A DNA stretch of 64,000 bases from Haloferax elongans ATCC BAA-1513 (GCF_000336755.1 NZ_AOLK01000011.1:443102-507101); one strand, 5' to 3'. Positions 42,317 through 53,550 are shown, counted from the stretch's first letter. Made by a program: numbers and translations. The notes: a model not told the origin generated them from the letters alone.

Positions 42317-44578
42317 TCAATCCTCTGTGCGTCGCCCCCCGTGACCGGGGTAGTCGCGTTCGAACCGCGCTTCGATTTCGTCGCTGTCGAACTCGACGAT
42401 GACCGGGCGGCCGTGCGGACAGGCGTAGGGGTTCTCGCAGTCGTCCAGCGCCGACAGCAAGTCGAGGACCGACCCTTCCCGAAGCGAGGTGTTGCCCGTA
42501 ATCGACGGGTAGCACGCGAGGTCCGCGAGCAGTTCGTCGGCGACGGCGTCGACCGTCTGTTGGCCACCCTCGGATTCGTCTTGGACGAACGCGGTCAGTG
42601 CATCCCTGACGAGTTCGGGGTCGAGTGCCGCATCGAAGACCGCCGGAACAGTCCGCACGGTCACGGTTCGCTCGCCAGTTCGCCCCGCGTGGAAGCCGAC
42701 CTGCGCGACTGCCTCGCGGTACTCCTCGAACAGAGCGGCCTCGCGGGCGGTCAGTTCGAGTTCGACGGGGTCAGCGAGCGCCTGCGTCGGCGTGTCGCCT
42801 TCGACTTCGGCCTTTAGGCGCTCGTAGTTCACTCGCTCGTCGGCGGCGTGTTGGTCGACGAGAACCAACCCCTCGCTCGTCTCGGCGACGATGTAGGTGT
42901 CCAGGAGTTGCCCGAGGATTCGCATCGACGGGAGCGAGTCGAACTCGGGTTCGAGCGTTGCTTCTTCGCCCGAGAGGTCGCGTTGGGTCGTCGGGGCCGA
43001 GATACGGCGAGGTGGGGTACCCGCGGTCGAGTCAGTCGGGTGGTCGGTGCTGCTGCCAGCACCCGTGTCCGGCGACGATGTACCGACATCGGACGACGAC
43101 TGCACCCCGGCGTCTGCTGACGGTTGCGTCCCGCTACTCGGCGATGACTGCGACCCGCTATCCGACGACGACCGCCCGCTATCCAGCGACGACTGCGACG
43201 TTCGCTCCGGCCCGGGGGCGAGGTCGTATTCGCGGGGCGGCGTCGGCGGCGGCGATTGGGACGACTGGCTCGAATCGTCAGACGCTGTCGCATCCGATCT
43301 GGAAGCCGTTGTCGCGCCCGAATCAGGCGACTGCTCGCCGACGCCCTGTGGGTGGTCGCGCTCGGCTTGCACGTCTCTCGCGCTCGGCCGCTCGGTGTCC
43401 GAATCCTCGCTGTCGGCCGCCGCCGCGTGAACGTCGTGCGGGTCGTCGGCCGATGTACTCTCCTCGTTCGGGTCGGCAACCTGTTCGTTCGAATCGTCGC
43501 CGCCGACTGCACCATCCTCGCTGCCGGGTGCGATGGGCGTCTCGTCAACCTTCGACAGCCCACGCGGTGCCGACGACCGGACGAGGCCGTTCGACAGCAG
43601 GGCGTCTTCGACCGCATCGGTCACGGCCTGTCGAACCTGTGTCTCGTCGTCGAATCGGACTTCCATCTTCCGCGGGTGGACGTTCACGTCCACGGCGTCG
43701 GGGGCGACGTCGACGAACAGGATCGCGAAAGGATAGCGGTCGGCGTCGAGTTGCCCGCCGTAAGCGTCGAGAACCGCCTCGCGGAGGACGCGCGCGGTGA
43801 CGTAGCGGTCGTTGACGAACGTCGAGAGGTAGTCGCGGGTGCTCCGCGTCGTCTCGGGGTGGCTGACGAGTCCCGAAACCGAAACGTCCGCCGAGTCGTA
43901 TTCGACGGGGACCATCGCCTCGGCGACTTCGCGGCCGTAGACCGAGAGAATCGTGGATGCGAGGTCGCCGCGTCCTTCGGTTGCGAACACCTCGCGGTCG
44001 TCGTGTTCGAGGGAGACGGCCACGTCGGGATTGGCGAGGGCGTAGTGCGTGACGACGGTGTTGACGTGGTCGAACTCGGTGGCCGTCGTCTTCAGGAACT
44101 TCCGGCGGGCGGGCGTGTTGAAAAAGAGGTCTTCGACTTCGACGACGGTCCCCTCCGGGCACCCGGCGGGTCGAACCTCTTCGACTTCTCCACCTTCGTA
44201 CTGCAGTTCAGTCCCAACATCGCCACCGCGTGGCTTGGAGCGAATCGTCATGCGGGAGACTGCCCCGATGGTGTGGAGCGCCTCGCCGCGGAAGCCGAGG
44301 GTTCCGACACCGGCCTCCAAATCCTCGATGTCCGAAATCTTACTCGTCGTGTGCTCGCGCACGGAGAGTTCGAGTTCTTCTTCGGACATTCCAACGCCGT
44401 CGTCGCGGATGCGGACGCCTTCGACACCGCCCGCATCGACGGCGACCGAGACTCGCGTCGCGTCCGCGTCGAGGCTGTTTTCGACGAGTTCCTTCACGAC
44501 CGAGGCGGGGCGTTCGACGACCTCTCCGGCAGCGATTCGCTGGATGGTCTTCTCGTCGAGTTGGACGATATCGCTCAT
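42317..44578 (-). CDS. mutL: DNA mismatch repair protein MutL
   Basis: A 753-residue MutL. The N-terminal GHKL ATPase has IAAGEVVERPASVVKELVENSLDA, DDGVGM and GFRGEAL. The DNA-binding linker follows to about residue 335. A long Ser/Asp/Gln/Pro-rich spacer (about 340-555) contains an 8-residue repeat. The C-terminal domain has DQHAADERVNYERLK, the endonuclease motif, and CPHGRP, so it should nick DNA. Its ATG overlaps the mutS stop (ATGA at 44575-44578). In haloarchaea the main mismatch system may be EndoMS, so the importance of MutSL here is uncertain. Confidence 0.95.
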   Translation of the reverse strand: MSDIVQLDEKTIQRIAAGEVVERPASVVKELVENSLDADATRVSVAVDAGGVEGVRIRDDGVGMSEEELELSVREHTTSKISDIEDLEAGVGTLGFRGEALHTIGAVSRMTIRSKPRGGDVGTELQYEGGEVEEVRPAGCPEGTVVEVEDLFFNTPARRKFLKTTATEFDHVNTVVTHYALANPDVAVSLEHDDREVFATEGRGDLASTILSVYGREVAEAMVPVEYDSADVSVSGLVSHPETTRSTRDYLSTFVNDRYVTARVLREAVLDAYGGQLDADRYPFAILFVDVAPDAVDVNVHPRKMEVRFDDETQVRQAVTDAVEDALLSNGLVRSSAPRGLSKVDETPIAPGSEDGAVGGDDSNEQVADPNEESTSADDPHDVHAAAADSEDSDTERPSARDVQAERDHPQGVGEQSPDSGATTASRSDATASDDSSQSSQSPPPTPPREYDLAPGPERTSQSSLDSGRSSSDSGSQSSPSSGTQPSADAGVQSSSDVGTSSPDTGAGSSTDHPTDSTAGTPPRRISAPTTQRDLSGEEATLEPEFDSLPSMRILGQLLDTYIVAETSEGLVLVDQHAADERVNYERLKAEVEGDTPTQALADPVELELTAREAALFEEYREAVAQVGFHAGRTGERTVTVRTVPAVFDAALDPELVRDALTAFVQDESEGGQQTVDAVADELLADLACYPSITGNTSLREGSVLDLLSALDDCENPYACPHGRPVIVEFDSDEIEARFERDYPGHGGRRTED
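43050..43195 (-). repeat. Degenerate 24-base repeat inside mutL (SSxDxGxQ units)
   Basis: The mutL spacer contains about six imperfect copies of an 8-residue unit, SSxDxGxQ (SSLDSGR, SSSDSGSQ, SSPSSGTQ, PSADAGVQ, SSSDVGT, SSPDTGAG). At DNA level this is a diverged 24-base tandem repeat. Such flexible tethers between MutL domains vary in length among strains. Confidence 0.7.
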
Positions 44579-47292
44579 TCGTCACCCTCCAGTTTCGACT
44601 GCCACGACTGCACCTTCGCCATCAGGTCCAGCGGCGACGTGGCGTTCACGTCGACCGATTCGAGTTCGTCGAGGACCGCTTCGGTTTCGGGGTCGATGGC
44701 GGGGGCGGGGCTTTCGGGGCTTTCGGGGCTTTCGGTGCTTTCGCTTGCGACCGCTGCGGCAGACTCGACCGACCCGTTCTGGGGTGCACCAGTTGTGTTA
44801 CTCCGTTCGCTACTCTCACTCTCGACTTTCATCTGTCCGCTTCCAACGTCGAAGACGGCTTGCACGGGTTCGGACGACCCCGAGCCTTTCGCCTCGATGG
44901 CCTTCTCGTCGCGGAGTCGGTCGAGCACGTCGGAGGCTCTGTCTACGACAGGACGCGGAACGCCCGCCAAGTCGGCGACGTGAATCCCGTAACTGCGGTC
45001 TGTTGGCCCGTCCACGACGGTTCGGAGGAAGGTCACGTCGCCGTGGCGCTCGTCGGCCGCGACGTGGACGTTCGCAACCCGGTCGAGGTGGTCGGCGAGA
45101 CTCGTCAGTTCGTGATAGTGGGTCGCGAAGAGCGTCTTCGCGCGGACTTCGTTGTGGAGATACTCGGTCGCGGCCCACGCGATAGAGATGCCGTCGTAGG
45201 TCGCGGTTCCGCGGCCCACTTCGTCGAGGATGACGAGCGAGTCTTCGGTGGCCGAGTGGAGGATGTTCGACAACTCCTGCATCTCGACCATGAACGTCGA
45301 GCGCCCCTGTGCGAGTTCGTCCAGCGCGCCAACGCGGGTGTAGATACCGTCTACGACCCCGATAGTGGCGGCGTCGGCGGGGACGAAACTCCCGACCTGT
45401 GCGAGAAGCGTGATGAGCGCGGCCTGCCGCATGTAGGTCGATTTCCCCGACATGTTCGGGCCGGTGACGATGAGGAAGCCGCGCTCGTCGTCCATGTGGA
45501 GGTCGTTGGGGACGAAGTCGGTCGTGGTCTCGACGACCGGGTGGCGACCCGCTTCGACGTGGAGGACACCGGGTTCGGTGAGTTCTGGGCGTGTCCATCC
45601 GTTTCCGGCGGCGTGAGCTGCCAACGAGGCGAGGGCATCGACTTCGGCGAGTGCGCGGCCAACGTCCTGTAGGAGTTCGGCGTGGGCGGCGACGCGCTCG
45701 CGGAGGTCCTGAAACAGGTCGTATTCGAGGTCGCCGCGTGCCTCTTCGAGGCGGAGAATATCGCGCTCTTTCTCCTCTAGCTCCTCGGTGACGAAGCGTT
45801 TGGAGTTCTTGAGCGTCTTAATCTGGCGGTAGTGGTCGGGCACCTGGTCGGCGACGGACTTACCGACTTGAATGTAGTAGCCGTCGGTCTTGTTGCGGTC
45901 GACCGTGACGTGCGAGAGGCCGTGCTGACGCTTCTCGCGGTCGGCAAGCGTGTCTATCCACGACTTCGCCGACTCGTGGCGCTCGATGAGGTCGTCGAGT
46001 TCCTCGTCGTAGCCTTTCTGGAAGAGTCCGCCCTGTGTGACCGTCTTCGGTGGGTCCTCGGCGAGTGCGTCGTCGAGTTCCGCTTGGAGGTCTGCGGCGG
46101 CGTCTCTGTCGGGTCTGGCGACTACATCCGCGAGGGGGGTGTCGGCGAGTTCGGTCCCCTCGATAGCGTCGGCGAGTGCGGGGAGGATATCGAGGGTGTC
46201 GCGGACAGAGAGGAGCGCCGACGCGTCTGCACTCCCCGAGGCAGCGCGTGAGGCGAGGCGTTCGAGATCGTACGCGCCATCGAGCACGTCGCGCACGCGC
46301 TCACGGGCGAGGGCGGCCGAGGCCAGCGACTCCACGGCGTCGTGTCGGCGGGCGAGTTCGTCGCGGTCGCGTCGCGGTCGGGTGAGCCACTCGCGGAGGA
46401 GTCGCCCACCCGGCGCGGTGACCGTGTGGTCGATAGTGTCGAACAGCGACCCCGAGCGGTCGCCGTGCATGGTCTCTGTGAGTTCGAGGTTTCGCTGGGT
46501 CGTCGCGTCGAGTTCGAGCAGGTCGCTCGGGTGGTAGACACGAAGGCGCGTCATCGACCGGAGGACGCCAGCGCCCGTCTCTTCGACGTACGCGAGAATG
46601 CCACCCGCAGCGCGAGTCGCCAGTTCGGAGTCGAGACCGACGCTGTCCACGGTGGATTCGCCGAACTGTTCGCGGACGGCGTGGCGAGCGCGACCCGGTG
46701 CGAACGCGTCGCTGGAGAAAAGCGAGAAGGAGGCGTCCGTGGCGTCGCGGAGTTGCGAGAGCGTCTCGTCGTCCGCTCTGAGGTCCGGGCCGGGGAGGAC
46801 TTCGACCGGCGAGAAGCGGTAGAGTTCGGCCGCGGCGTCCTCGACGGTGTCGGCTTCGGTCACGAGGAACTGGCCGGTCGTCACGTCGGCGAACGCGAGA
46901 CCGAGGCCGCCGCTGCGACCCGTCACGATGGCGGCGAGGAACTGAGCGTCGGCCCGCGAGGTTTCGAGGAGCGTGCCGGGCGTAACGACGCGCGTGATTT
47001 TCCGTCGGAGGTCGCCCGACTCGGTCTCGTACTGGTCGGCGACGGCGACGCGATAGCCGCGTTCGACCAGCGCCTTGAGATAGGGCGTCAAGTCGGCAAG
47101 CGGCACGCCTGCCATCGGATACGACGAACCGTGCGACGACTTCTGTGACACCTTGAGGTCGAGTTCGCGCCCGACCGTCTCGGCGTCGTCCGCAAAGAAC
47201 TCGTAGAAGTCGCCACACTGCATGGCGAGGAGGTCGGCGTCGGTCTCCTCTTTCAACGAGAGGAACTGGCCGACGATTCCCTGAGCAGTCAT
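44575..47292 (-). CDS. mutS: DNA mismatch repair protein MutS
   Basis: A 905-residue MutS1-type protein. The mismatch-binding domain I begins FLSLKEETDADLLAMQCGDFYEFFADDAETVGRELDL, with the GDFYEFF motif where the canonical Phe-x-Glu sits. Core and lever domains follow. The ABC ATPase has GPNMSGKSTYMRQ near residue 610, then the STFMVEMQELSNIL and VILDEVGRGTATYDG motifs. The C-terminus carries a low-complexity ESTESPESPESP linker before a short helical end. Co-transcribed with mutL through a 4-base overlap. Confidence 0.95.
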   Translation of the reverse strand: MTAQGIVGQFLSLKEETDADLLAMQCGDFYEFFADDAETVGRELDLKVSQKSSHGSSYPMAGVPLADLTPYLKALVERGYRVAVADQYETESGDLRRKITRVVTPGTLLETSRADAQFLAAIVTGRSGGLGLAFADVTTGQFLVTEADTVEDAAAELYRFSPVEVLPGPDLRADDETLSQLRDATDASFSLFSSDAFAPGRARHAVREQFGESTVDSVGLDSELATRAAGGILAYVEETGAGVLRSMTRLRVYHPSDLLELDATTQRNLELTETMHGDRSGSLFDTIDHTVTAPGGRLLREWLTRPRRDRDELARRHDAVESLASAALARERVRDVLDGAYDLERLASRAASGSADASALLSVRDTLDILPALADAIEGTELADTPLADVVARPDRDAAADLQAELDDALAEDPPKTVTQGGLFQKGYDEELDDLIERHESAKSWIDTLADREKRQHGLSHVTVDRNKTDGYYIQVGKSVADQVPDHYRQIKTLKNSKRFVTEELEEKERDILRLEEARGDLEYDLFQDLRERVAAHAELLQDVGRALAEVDALASLAAHAAGNGWTRPELTEPGVLHVEAGRHPVVETTTDFVPNDLHMDDERGFLIVTGPNMSGKSTYMRQAALITLLAQVGSFVPADAATIGVVDGIYTRVGALDELAQGRSTFMVEMQELSNILHSATEDSLVILDEVGRGTATYDGISIAWAATEYLHNEVRAKTLFATHYHELTSLADHLDRVANVHVAADERHGDVTFLRTVVDGPTDRSYGIHVADLAGVPRPVVDRASDVLDRLRDEKAIEAKGSGSSEPVQAVFDVGSGQMKVESESSERSNTTGAPQNGSVESAAAVASESTESPESPESPAPAIDPETEAVLDELESVDVNATSPLDLMAKVQSWQSKLEGDE

Positions 47293-47364
47293 GTGCGCAC
47301 GTGGGTCGGCGGGCGGATAAAACGCTACGATGGCGTGCGGACGGGAACGATACCGTCTGGGTGC

Positions 47365-47667
47365 TTAGGCCACTACGACGGTGTTACAGTTCACCCCCGC
47401 GGGAACCGAAACGTAGCCGACCGGTTCCTGAAACACTTCGATTGCCTTGATGACGACACCGTATGGGGAAAACGTGAGAAGTCCCTTGGTCATCAACGCC
47501 ATGCTCGCGACATCCATCGAGACTTGGCACTGGACCGTCGAGTTCGCCTGCTGACCACTGGCCCCCAGTTCCCCTGCAACAGGAACGCTCGAAACGGCCA
47601 TCCCGATGACCAGCAGTGCTGTGACGAGTGCTCCACACCGCAACGTTCTGTCTGAAAATTGTGTCAT
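47365..47667 (-). CDS. Small secreted or membrane-anchored protein
   Basis: A 100-residue protein whose N-terminus (LRCGALVTALLVIGMAVSSVPVAG) is a signal peptide or single anchor. The mature part has two cysteines (QCQVSMDV, VNCNTVVV) that could form one disulfide, and a hydrophobic middle. No domain recognised. It begins at ATG 47667 and ends 72 bases from the mutS start, on the same strand. Confidence 0.65.
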   Translation of the reverse strand: MTQFSDRTLRCGALVTALLVIGMAVSSVPVAGELGASGQQANSTVQCQVSMDVASMALMTKGLLTFSPYGVVIKAIEVFQEPVGYVSVPAGVNCNTVVVA

Positions 47668-47896
47668 GCAGAAATAAACTCTGTTTCGATGCCAATAGTT
47701 GTGGCGCTCAGACTACTTGTTACCGCCCACTGACGGTGAGCGAACTCCAATTATCAGTTGGATACTATCAGCGCACAACCCCATTTATGTGCGTGTGAAT
47801 CTCTCGCCAATATATCCCTCAAATAACGGCGCTTAATCTAAATATCGGCATTTACTTGACACCAGAATATATCGACTGATAATCGGCGGCCCAAAG

Positions 47897-47902
47897 TTAT
47901 AT
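47897..47902 (+). promoter_or_regulatory. TATA element of the binding protein-transducer operon
   Basis: TTATAT lies 24-29 bases before the GTG at 47926, supporting a leaderless GTG start. The preceding 200 bases (47668-47896) are AT-rich and otherwise empty. Confidence 0.6.
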
Positions 47903-47925
47903 GCAAGTTCGCTAGTCGGTCTGGT

Positions 47926-49170
47926 GTGACTCTCTCGTACAATCGACGAGGGCTTCTCCGCGCCGCCGGGAGCGCTGTTGCGCTCGGGTCGCTGTCGGGG
48001 TGTGTGGGGGCACTCGATAACCAAGCAAACGAACCAGTTCGGTTCGGGGCAGTCCTACCGGTCAGCGGCTCCCTCGAAACGCTCGGGACGCACGGAATGC
48101 GTGCAGTGGAACAAGCTGTCGCAGACATCAACCGGGCAGGTGGGGTGCTGGACCGGCCGGTAGAACTGACGGCCGTCGACACGGAAGCAAACGCTCAGAC
48201 GGCTGTTGAAGGATACAAGACACTTGTTGACGAGGGTGTCGTCGGGTTCGTCGGTGGACTCGTCAGCGACGCCTCCATCGCGCTCGCACCGAAGGCGGCC
48301 TCGGACGGCATCATGGAAATGAGCCCAGCGAGTACGAGCCCTGCGCTCACGGATGCCGGCCGAGCGGACGGTCGGAAGTACTTCGGCCGAACGGTCCCCA
48401 GTGACGCGCTTCAGGCCATCGCGATGGCGAAAATCCTCGACGCGCCGCAGTACGCGAACGCCGACTCCATTGCGATTCTCGCAACCGACAACGCCTACGG
48501 CGACGGTCTCGCCAGTTCGATGAAGACAAGCACCGACGCAGAGGTCGTTTCGGACGTTCGGTACGACCCGACGGCGTCGTCGTTCGACGGCGTCATCGAC
48601 GAGGTGTTCCAGAACTCGCCCGACGCAGTCGGCTTCGTTAGTGTCGCCGGACAGGAGACGGGCGTCCTCGACGCGTACGGGTCGTCCGACTACGAGGCAC
48701 CGTGGGTGTTCTCCGCGGGGATGTTCGGAAGCGACGTTCCGAAGTATTACGAAGGATTCTACAGCGCGTCGCTTTCGAGCGTCCGCACTGACGGATATTT
48801 CCATCTCTCGCAGCGCCTGTCCGACATCGCACCGCTTGCGGCCTACTCCGTCAACGCGTACGACGCACTGTTCCTCATGGCCGCGGCCGCCGAGAAGGCC
48901 GGTGAGGCGACTGGGGCTGCGATTGCCGACACGATTCAGTCCGTCTCCGGCGGGACCGGACACACGGTTTCAGTCGGCGACTTCGGCCGCGTGCGCTCAC
49001 TCACTGACGCCGGACGCGAACTGAACTATCAGGGTGCAGCAAGCGGTGTCGACCTGACCGAAGACCTCGAACCGCTGAGTCCGTACGTCGTGGAGAAAGT
49101 CCACAACTACGAAGTCAGGCAGTTAGAGCTGCTTCAGCGGCAGTTCTTCGAATCAGGAGGAAACCAATGA
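47926..49170 (+). CDS. Tat-exported substrate-binding lipoprotein (branched-chain amino acid receptor family)
   Basis: A 414-residue lipoprotein: twin-arginine [11 protein letters not shown], lipobox LSGC with Cys26, then a type I periplasmic binding fold of the LivJ/receptor-ligand family ([42 protein letters not shown]). No ABC permease or ATPase gene follows. Instead a membrane transducer gene overlaps by 4 bases (ATGA at 49167-49170). As with BasB-BasT and CosB-CosT of Halobacterium, it probably binds an attractant outside the cell and presents it to the transducer rather than serving transport. Confidence 0.88.
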   Translation: MTLSYNRRGLLRAAGSAVALGSLSGCVGALDNQANEPVRFGAVLPVSGSLETLGTHGMRAVEQAVADINRAGGVLDRPVELTAVDTEANAQTAVEGYKTLVDEGVVGFVGGLVSDASIALAPKAASDGIMEMSPASTSPALTDAGRADGRKYFGRTVPSDALQAIAMAKILDAPQYANADSIAILATDNAYGDGLASSMKTSTDAEVVSDVRYDPTASSFDGVIDEVFQNSPDAVGFVSVAGQETGVLDAYGSSDYEAPWVFSAGMFGSDVPKYYEGFYSASLSSVRTDGYFHLSQRLSDIAPLAAYSVNAYDALFLMAAAAEKAGEATGAAIADTIQSVSGGTGHTVSVGDFGRVRSLTDAGRELNYQGAASGVDLTEDLEPLSPYVVEKVHNYEVRQLELLQRQFFESGGNQ

Positions 49171-51605
49171 GTTCACCACTGAAACAGTTGGCCGACGCCT
49201 TCGAGCGGCTCTTGCCGAACGTGATTCGCCGCCGGTACGCGGCGAAGTTCGGCCTCGCACTCCTCGCAATTATCATCGTGATGGGTGCCGCAGGCGCGTT
49301 CATCCACTTCGATACCAAGTCGGTCGTCGAAACGCAGACCGAAGAAGAGATTCGCGGGATTGCCAAGTCCGAAGCGCGCTCTGTCGCCGATTGGACGGAA
49401 ACCAAGCAATCGACCGTCACCTTCCTCTCGGCGTCGCTCGGCGAACGCCCGGCGAGTACGTCGGCCACAGAACACCAACGGTGGCTCGAACAGAAGCTCA
49501 TCGAACTCCCGAGTGACGTTCGGTCGCTCCACTACGTCGATGCAGACTCCATGTCGGTCGTCGCGAGTACGACCGACGGAACGAGCGGCACGTCGCTCGA
49601 CTCCCTCGACACCCCGTGGGCGGACCAAGCAGTCTCCGTCGCGGGCTCGAACCAACCTGTGACCTCGGAACCCTACGACGTGAACGGCGAGCCAGTTATC
49701 GCCTTCGCCGCACCGGTCACTGGGTCTAACGGGTTCATCGTCCTGACCGCGTCGCTCGAAGCGCGCTCCCACGACTTCGAGTCGCCGATTCCGACGGGTG
49801 ACGTGAAGGTCGTCACGGCAGAAGGGAACATCCTCCTAGACAACCGGAAGGCGTCGCTTCTCGAACAGTACTCCGCGTCTGAAGGGTCCGTCACGGCCAT
49901 CGAAACTGCCCTGAACGGACAGAGCGGCTACAAGCAAGTCTCTGCACGGACCGGAATGGAAGAAGGCCAGTACGCGATGGCGTACGCGCCCATTACCGGC
50001 ACCGACTGGGTACTCACCTACCACGTTCCAACGGAACGGGCGTTCTCGCTCCAGACCACGGTGACGCGTAACCTCGCGTTCCTCCTCGCGTTCGCGGTCG
50101 GGTCGCTGTTCCTCGTCGGCGTGACGATTGGCCGCGGCACCGCGAAGTCGCTCGCGACGGTCGCACGGAACGCAGACCAAATCGCCAGCGGTGAGGTCGA
50201 CGGCGAGGTGCCGTCTACCGCCCGCATCGACGAGATGGGGCAGTTGTACAACTCGTTCGCCGAGATGCAGTCGTACCTGACGACGGTCGCCGGGCAGGCC
50301 GAAGCTCTTGCGGCGAAAGAGTTCGACGATCCCGTGTTGGACGAGGACGTGCCAGGGTCGTTCGGTGAGGCGATGGGTCAGACCCACAAAGACCTCGAAG
50401 CGCTCATCGTCGAACTCGAAACGAAGGCCGAAGAGTTCGGTGAGGCGCTCTCTGCTGCTGCCGACGGCGACCTCACGGCTCGCATGAGCGAAGACGCCGA
50501 CAACGAGGCGATGAACGAGATGGCGCGGTCGTTCAACCAGATGGCCACCGAACTCGAAGACACCATCGCCGAAGTGTCCGGGTTTGCCGAAACCGTCGCG
50601 GCAGCCAGCCAAGAGGTGACCGCGAGTGCGCAGGAAATCGAACGCGCGAGTCGCCAGGTCAGCGAATCCACGCAGGTCATGGCCGAAGGCGCACACGAAC
50701 AACAGGAGAACCTCCGCCAGACCACGAACGAGACGAGCAACCTCTCGGCGACCATCGAGGAAGTCGCTTCCTCGGCGAGCGAACTCGAGCGCACGGCCGA
50801 ACACACGCTCGAAGCGAGCGAGGCGGGTCACACCGCCACGGTCGAGGCTATCGACTCCATCGAGAACGTCGAAGAGAAGACCGCCGAGACGGCCGAGCGT
50901 ATCGAAGAACTCGAAGCGCACATGGCCGAAATCGGCGACATCGTCGAACTCATCACCGACATCGCCGAGCAGACGAACATCCTCGCGCTCAACGCGAACA
51001 TCGAGGCCGCCCGCGCGGGCGAAGCGGGTGAAGGCTTCTCGGTCGTCGCCAACGAGGTCAAAGACCTCGCTGGAGAGACCAAGGAGTCCGCCGAAGAAAT
51101 CGAAGCGACCATCGAAGAGGTCCAAGAGAAGTCCGAGGCCTCGGTCACCGAGATGCGCGAGACGAAAGACGCCGTCGAATCCGGCGTCGACGCGGTCGAA
51201 AACGCCCGCGAATCGCTCGACACTATCGTCGACAACGTCCGCGCGACCAAGGACGGCGTCGACGAAATCAGTCGAACGACCGACGAACAGGCCGCCTCGA
51301 CCGAGGAAGTCGCGTCGATGATGGACCGCGTCACCGACATCAGCGACGACACCGCAGCACGGTCCGAATCCGTCGCCGCGGCCGCGGAAGAACAGACGGC
51401 CTCGCTCGGAGAGGTCTCCAGCGGCACTGACCGCCTCGCCTCACAGGCCGAACGGCTGATGTCGCTCATCTCGTCGTTCGAAGTCGACGCCCAGCAGACC
51501 GAACTGGACGAGTCGGTCGAAATCGACGACGACGGGATAGATACTGCTGAGGCCCTTGCCGCCGAGTCGCCCGTCACTGACGGCGGCGACGACGACACTC
51601 AGTAG
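49167..51605 (+). CDS. Methyl-accepting taxis transducer, membrane type (BasT-like)
   Basis: An 812-residue transducer. TM1 is at about 28-48, an extracellular dCache-type domain at 50-295, TM2 at 298-320 ([21 protein letters not shown]), HAMP at 320-375 with a second HAMP-like segment at 415-470, then a long coiled-coil signalling domain. The kinase-contact tip is [35 protein letters not shown] near residue 600. Glu/Gln/Ala-rich methylation helices flank the tip. It would relay occupancy of the binding lipoprotein encoded just upstream to CheA/CheW. No che genes lie in the window. Confidence 0.92.
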   Translation: MSSPLKQLADAFERLLPNVIRRRYAAKFGLALLAIIIVMGAAGAFIHFDTKSVVETQTEEEIRGIAKSEARSVADWTETKQSTVTFLSASLGERPASTSATEHQRWLEQKLIELPSDVRSLHYVDADSMSVVASTTDGTSGTSLDSLDTPWADQAVSVAGSNQPVTSEPYDVNGEPVIAFAAPVTGSNGFIVLTASLEARSHDFESPIPTGDVKVVTAEGNILLDNRKASLLEQYSASEGSVTAIETALNGQSGYKQVSARTGMEEGQYAMAYAPITGTDWVLTYHVPTERAFSLQTTVTRNLAFLLAFAVGSLFLVGVTIGRGTAKSLATVARNADQIASGEVDGEVPSTARIDEMGQLYNSFAEMQSYLTTVAGQAEALAAKEFDDPVLDEDVPGSFGEAMGQTHKDLEALIVELETKAEEFGEALSAAADGDLTARMSEDADNEAMNEMARSFNQMATELEDTIAEVSGFAETVAAASQEVTASAQEIERASRQVSESTQVMAEGAHEQQENLRQTTNETSNLSATIEEVASSASELERTAEHTLEASEAGHTATVEAIDSIENVEEKTAETAERIEELEAHMAEIGDIVELITDIAEQTNILALNANIEAARAGEAGEGFSVVANEVKDLAGETKESAEEIEATIEEVQEKSEASVTEMRETKDAVESGVDAVENARESLDTIVDNVRATKDGVDEISRTTDEQAASTEEVASMMDRVTDISDDTAARSESVAAAAEEQTASLGEVSSGTDRLASQAERLMSLISSFEVDAQQTELDESVEIDDDGIDTAEALAAESPVTDGGDDDTQ

Positions 51606-51657
51606 CGACTCGCTCCCTGCGACCCACTTCTGGGCACTCCCCCCACCCACGACCCAC

Positions 51658-51662
51658 TTTTT
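51658..51662 (+). terminator. Oligo-T after the transducer operon
   Basis: Five T residues about 50 bases after the membrane transducer stop, in a C-rich context. A plausible archaeal terminator before the separately promoted soluble transducer. Confidence 0.35.
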
Positions 51663-51779
51663 CGCCCGTTCGCTCTCGTGGATTCATCACACGCTGCTAT
51701 ATAGTTCGAGAGTCGGCGTACTCGTCGGGTATAATTCTGGTGAATACTCGACTCTCGTTGCTCCTCGTCTCACTTTTCT

Positions 51780-51816
51780 GTTATCATACATGATAACTAA
51801 TTGCATAGCATTATAG
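51780..51816 (+). promoter_or_regulatory. Perfect 18-base palindrome plus TATA before the soluble transducer
   Basis: GTTATCAT-AC-ATGATAAC (51780-51797) is a perfect palindrome located 13 bases upstream of TTATAG (51811-51816), which is 25-30 bases before the ATG at 51841. A site just upstream of the TATA/BRE region is where archaeal activators bind. Confidence 0.55.
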
Positions 51817-51840
51817 TGGAAATGGTCGTGGTGGAAACAT

Positions 51841-53550
51841 ATGGACCTGCTTTCGCGCATTGCGGCGCTGGTCCCCGGGGTTGGGACTCAGACGCGTGCT
51901 GACGGTGGCGTACAAACGACGGCAGGAGCGACAGTCACTCCTGCCGCAGAGCAGATGCAACTCGGTGGCTTGCTCAACGGGATTGGTGCACCGGTGTTCA
52001 TGCTCGACGCGGACAACCGGGTCATCGCGTGGAACAAGCCGATTTCGGAGCTGACGGGTGTCTCTGCGGACGAGGCGCTCGGGTCCGAACACGTCAGCGA
52101 ACTCTTCTACCCCGACGGCCGCCGAGCGAAGACGCTCGCAGACAAGATTATCGACGCACCGCGAAATGCAGACGAAGCGTACGGTCTCACCTTCGCCGAC
52201 AAGTCGCAGTATCTCTACCAGGATTCGAGCAAGATGGTGGACCGAAACGGTGACAAGCGGTATATTTCGTTTTCGGCGCGACCGCTGTTCGAGGACGACG
52301 AACTCATCGGCGTCATCGAGACGATTCACGACCGAACTGAGGAGGTAAACAAAGGGAAGGCGTCGCTCGCACTCGTCGACGAGGTGTCGACGACGATGCA
52401 GCGCATCACCGAGGGCGACCTCTCGGCGCGCGCGGAGTTCACAGACGAACACGACGTCCTCGACGACGAAGTGGTGCTCGTCCTCGACCACCTCAACGAG
52501 ATGGCCGCGCGATTCGAACGACTGGCCTCCGACGTCGACGATACGACCGCCGACCTCGGGACGGCGATTCAGCGGGCGGCGACCGCCGCGACCGACATCG
52601 AGTCGCAGGTGACAGAACAGACCAAACTGCTCTCGAAGGGTGCCGAAGAGATGCAGGACCTCTCGGCCAGCATGGAAGAGATTGCAGCCACTTCCGACGA
52701 AGTCGCCTCGGCGGCGAATCAGGCACAAGCGGCCGCCGAAAACGGACGAGAGGCGGGGCAGAGCATCCGAACCGCGACCGACCAGGTCATCGAAATCTCC
52801 GACGAACTGCTCGACAGCGTCATGGAACTCCAAGAGCGGATGGGCGCAATCGAGGAGGTCGTCGAGGTCATCGCCGAAGTCGCCGACCGAACCAACTTGC
52901 TCGCACTCAACGCGAACATCGAGGCTGCCCGCGCGGGCGAAGCGGGTGAAGGCTTCTCGGTCGTCGCAAACGAGGTCAAGCAACTCGCCAACCAGACCCA
53001 CGAACACACAGAAGAGATTGCCACCAGCATCGAAGAGATTCAAGAACAGGCCGACGAGACGGTGATGGCCTCCGAGCAGTCCCACGAACAGATTCAAATC
53101 GCCTCCGGCGAAATCGGCGATGTTCTCGAATCGCTCGACGAGATTGCGAACGCAGCGGACTCGGCCGCAAACGGTATCTCGGAAGTCGCCCGCGCGACCG
53201 ACTCGCAGGCGACCAATATCGAGGAAGTCACGACGACGATTCAGCAGGCGCAGGAACACGCCCGCTCTGCCGAAGAAGCCACTATGGACATCACGGACGC
53301 GACGACGGACCAGACTATCGCGCTCGACGTGCTCGCAGAGCGCGTCGACGAACTCGTCGGCGGCGACGCCGACGCAGTCGACGAAGTCGAGACGCTCGAA
53401 TCGGAAGTCTCCGACCTCGGCTCGGCGGGTACCGGTGGTGTCTCCAACGGGTCGAACGCGACTGATGCTTCGTCGGAAGGCAGCGTTGCGAACGGCCAAA
53501 CCGGGTCGGACGGAGCCGATTCGGACGACACGTTCAATTTCGACCGGTAG
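51841..53550 (+). CDS. Soluble methyl-accepting transducer with PAS domain
   Basis: A 569-residue cytoplasmic transducer with no membrane segment. PAS domain at about 45-170 ([38 protein letters not shown]), a HAMP-like segment at 175-235, and the signalling domain with tip [35 protein letters not shown] near residue 355. The acidic Ser/Gly tail ends DDTFNFDR. It probably senses an intracellular cue such as redox or energy state. It follows the membrane transducer but has its own promoter and a palindromic site. Confidence 0.92.
   Translation: MDLLSRIAALVPGVGTQTRADGGVQTTAGATVTPAAEQMQLGGLLNGIGAPVFMLDADNRVIAWNKPISELTGVSADEALGSEHVSELFYPDGRRAKTLADKIIDAPRNADEAYGLTFADKSQYLYQDSSKMVDRNGDKRYISFSARPLFEDDELIGVIETIHDRTEEVNKGKASLALVDEVSTTMQRITEGDLSARAEFTDEHDVLDDEVVLVLDHLNEMAARFERLASDVDDTTADLGTAIQRAATAATDIESQVTEQTKLLSKGAEEMQDLSASMEEIAATSDEVASAANQAQAAAENGREAGQSIRTATDQVIEISDELLDSVMELQERMGAIEEVVEVIAEVADRTNLLALNANIEAARAGEAGEGFSVVANEVKQLANQTHEHTEEIATSIEEIQEQADETVMASEQSHEQIQIASGEIGDVLESLDEIANAADSAANGISEVARATDSQATNIEEVTTTIQQAQEHARSAEEATMDITDATTDQTIALDVLAERVDELVGGDADAVDEVETLESEVSDLGSAGTGGVSNGSNATDASSEGSVANGQTGSDGADSDDTFNFDR

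Noticed and set aside
43050..43195. Tandem repeat in mutL as a CRISPR or mobile repeat
   Set aside because: It is in frame, degenerate and coding for a flexible linker. No spacers or terminal repeats exist.
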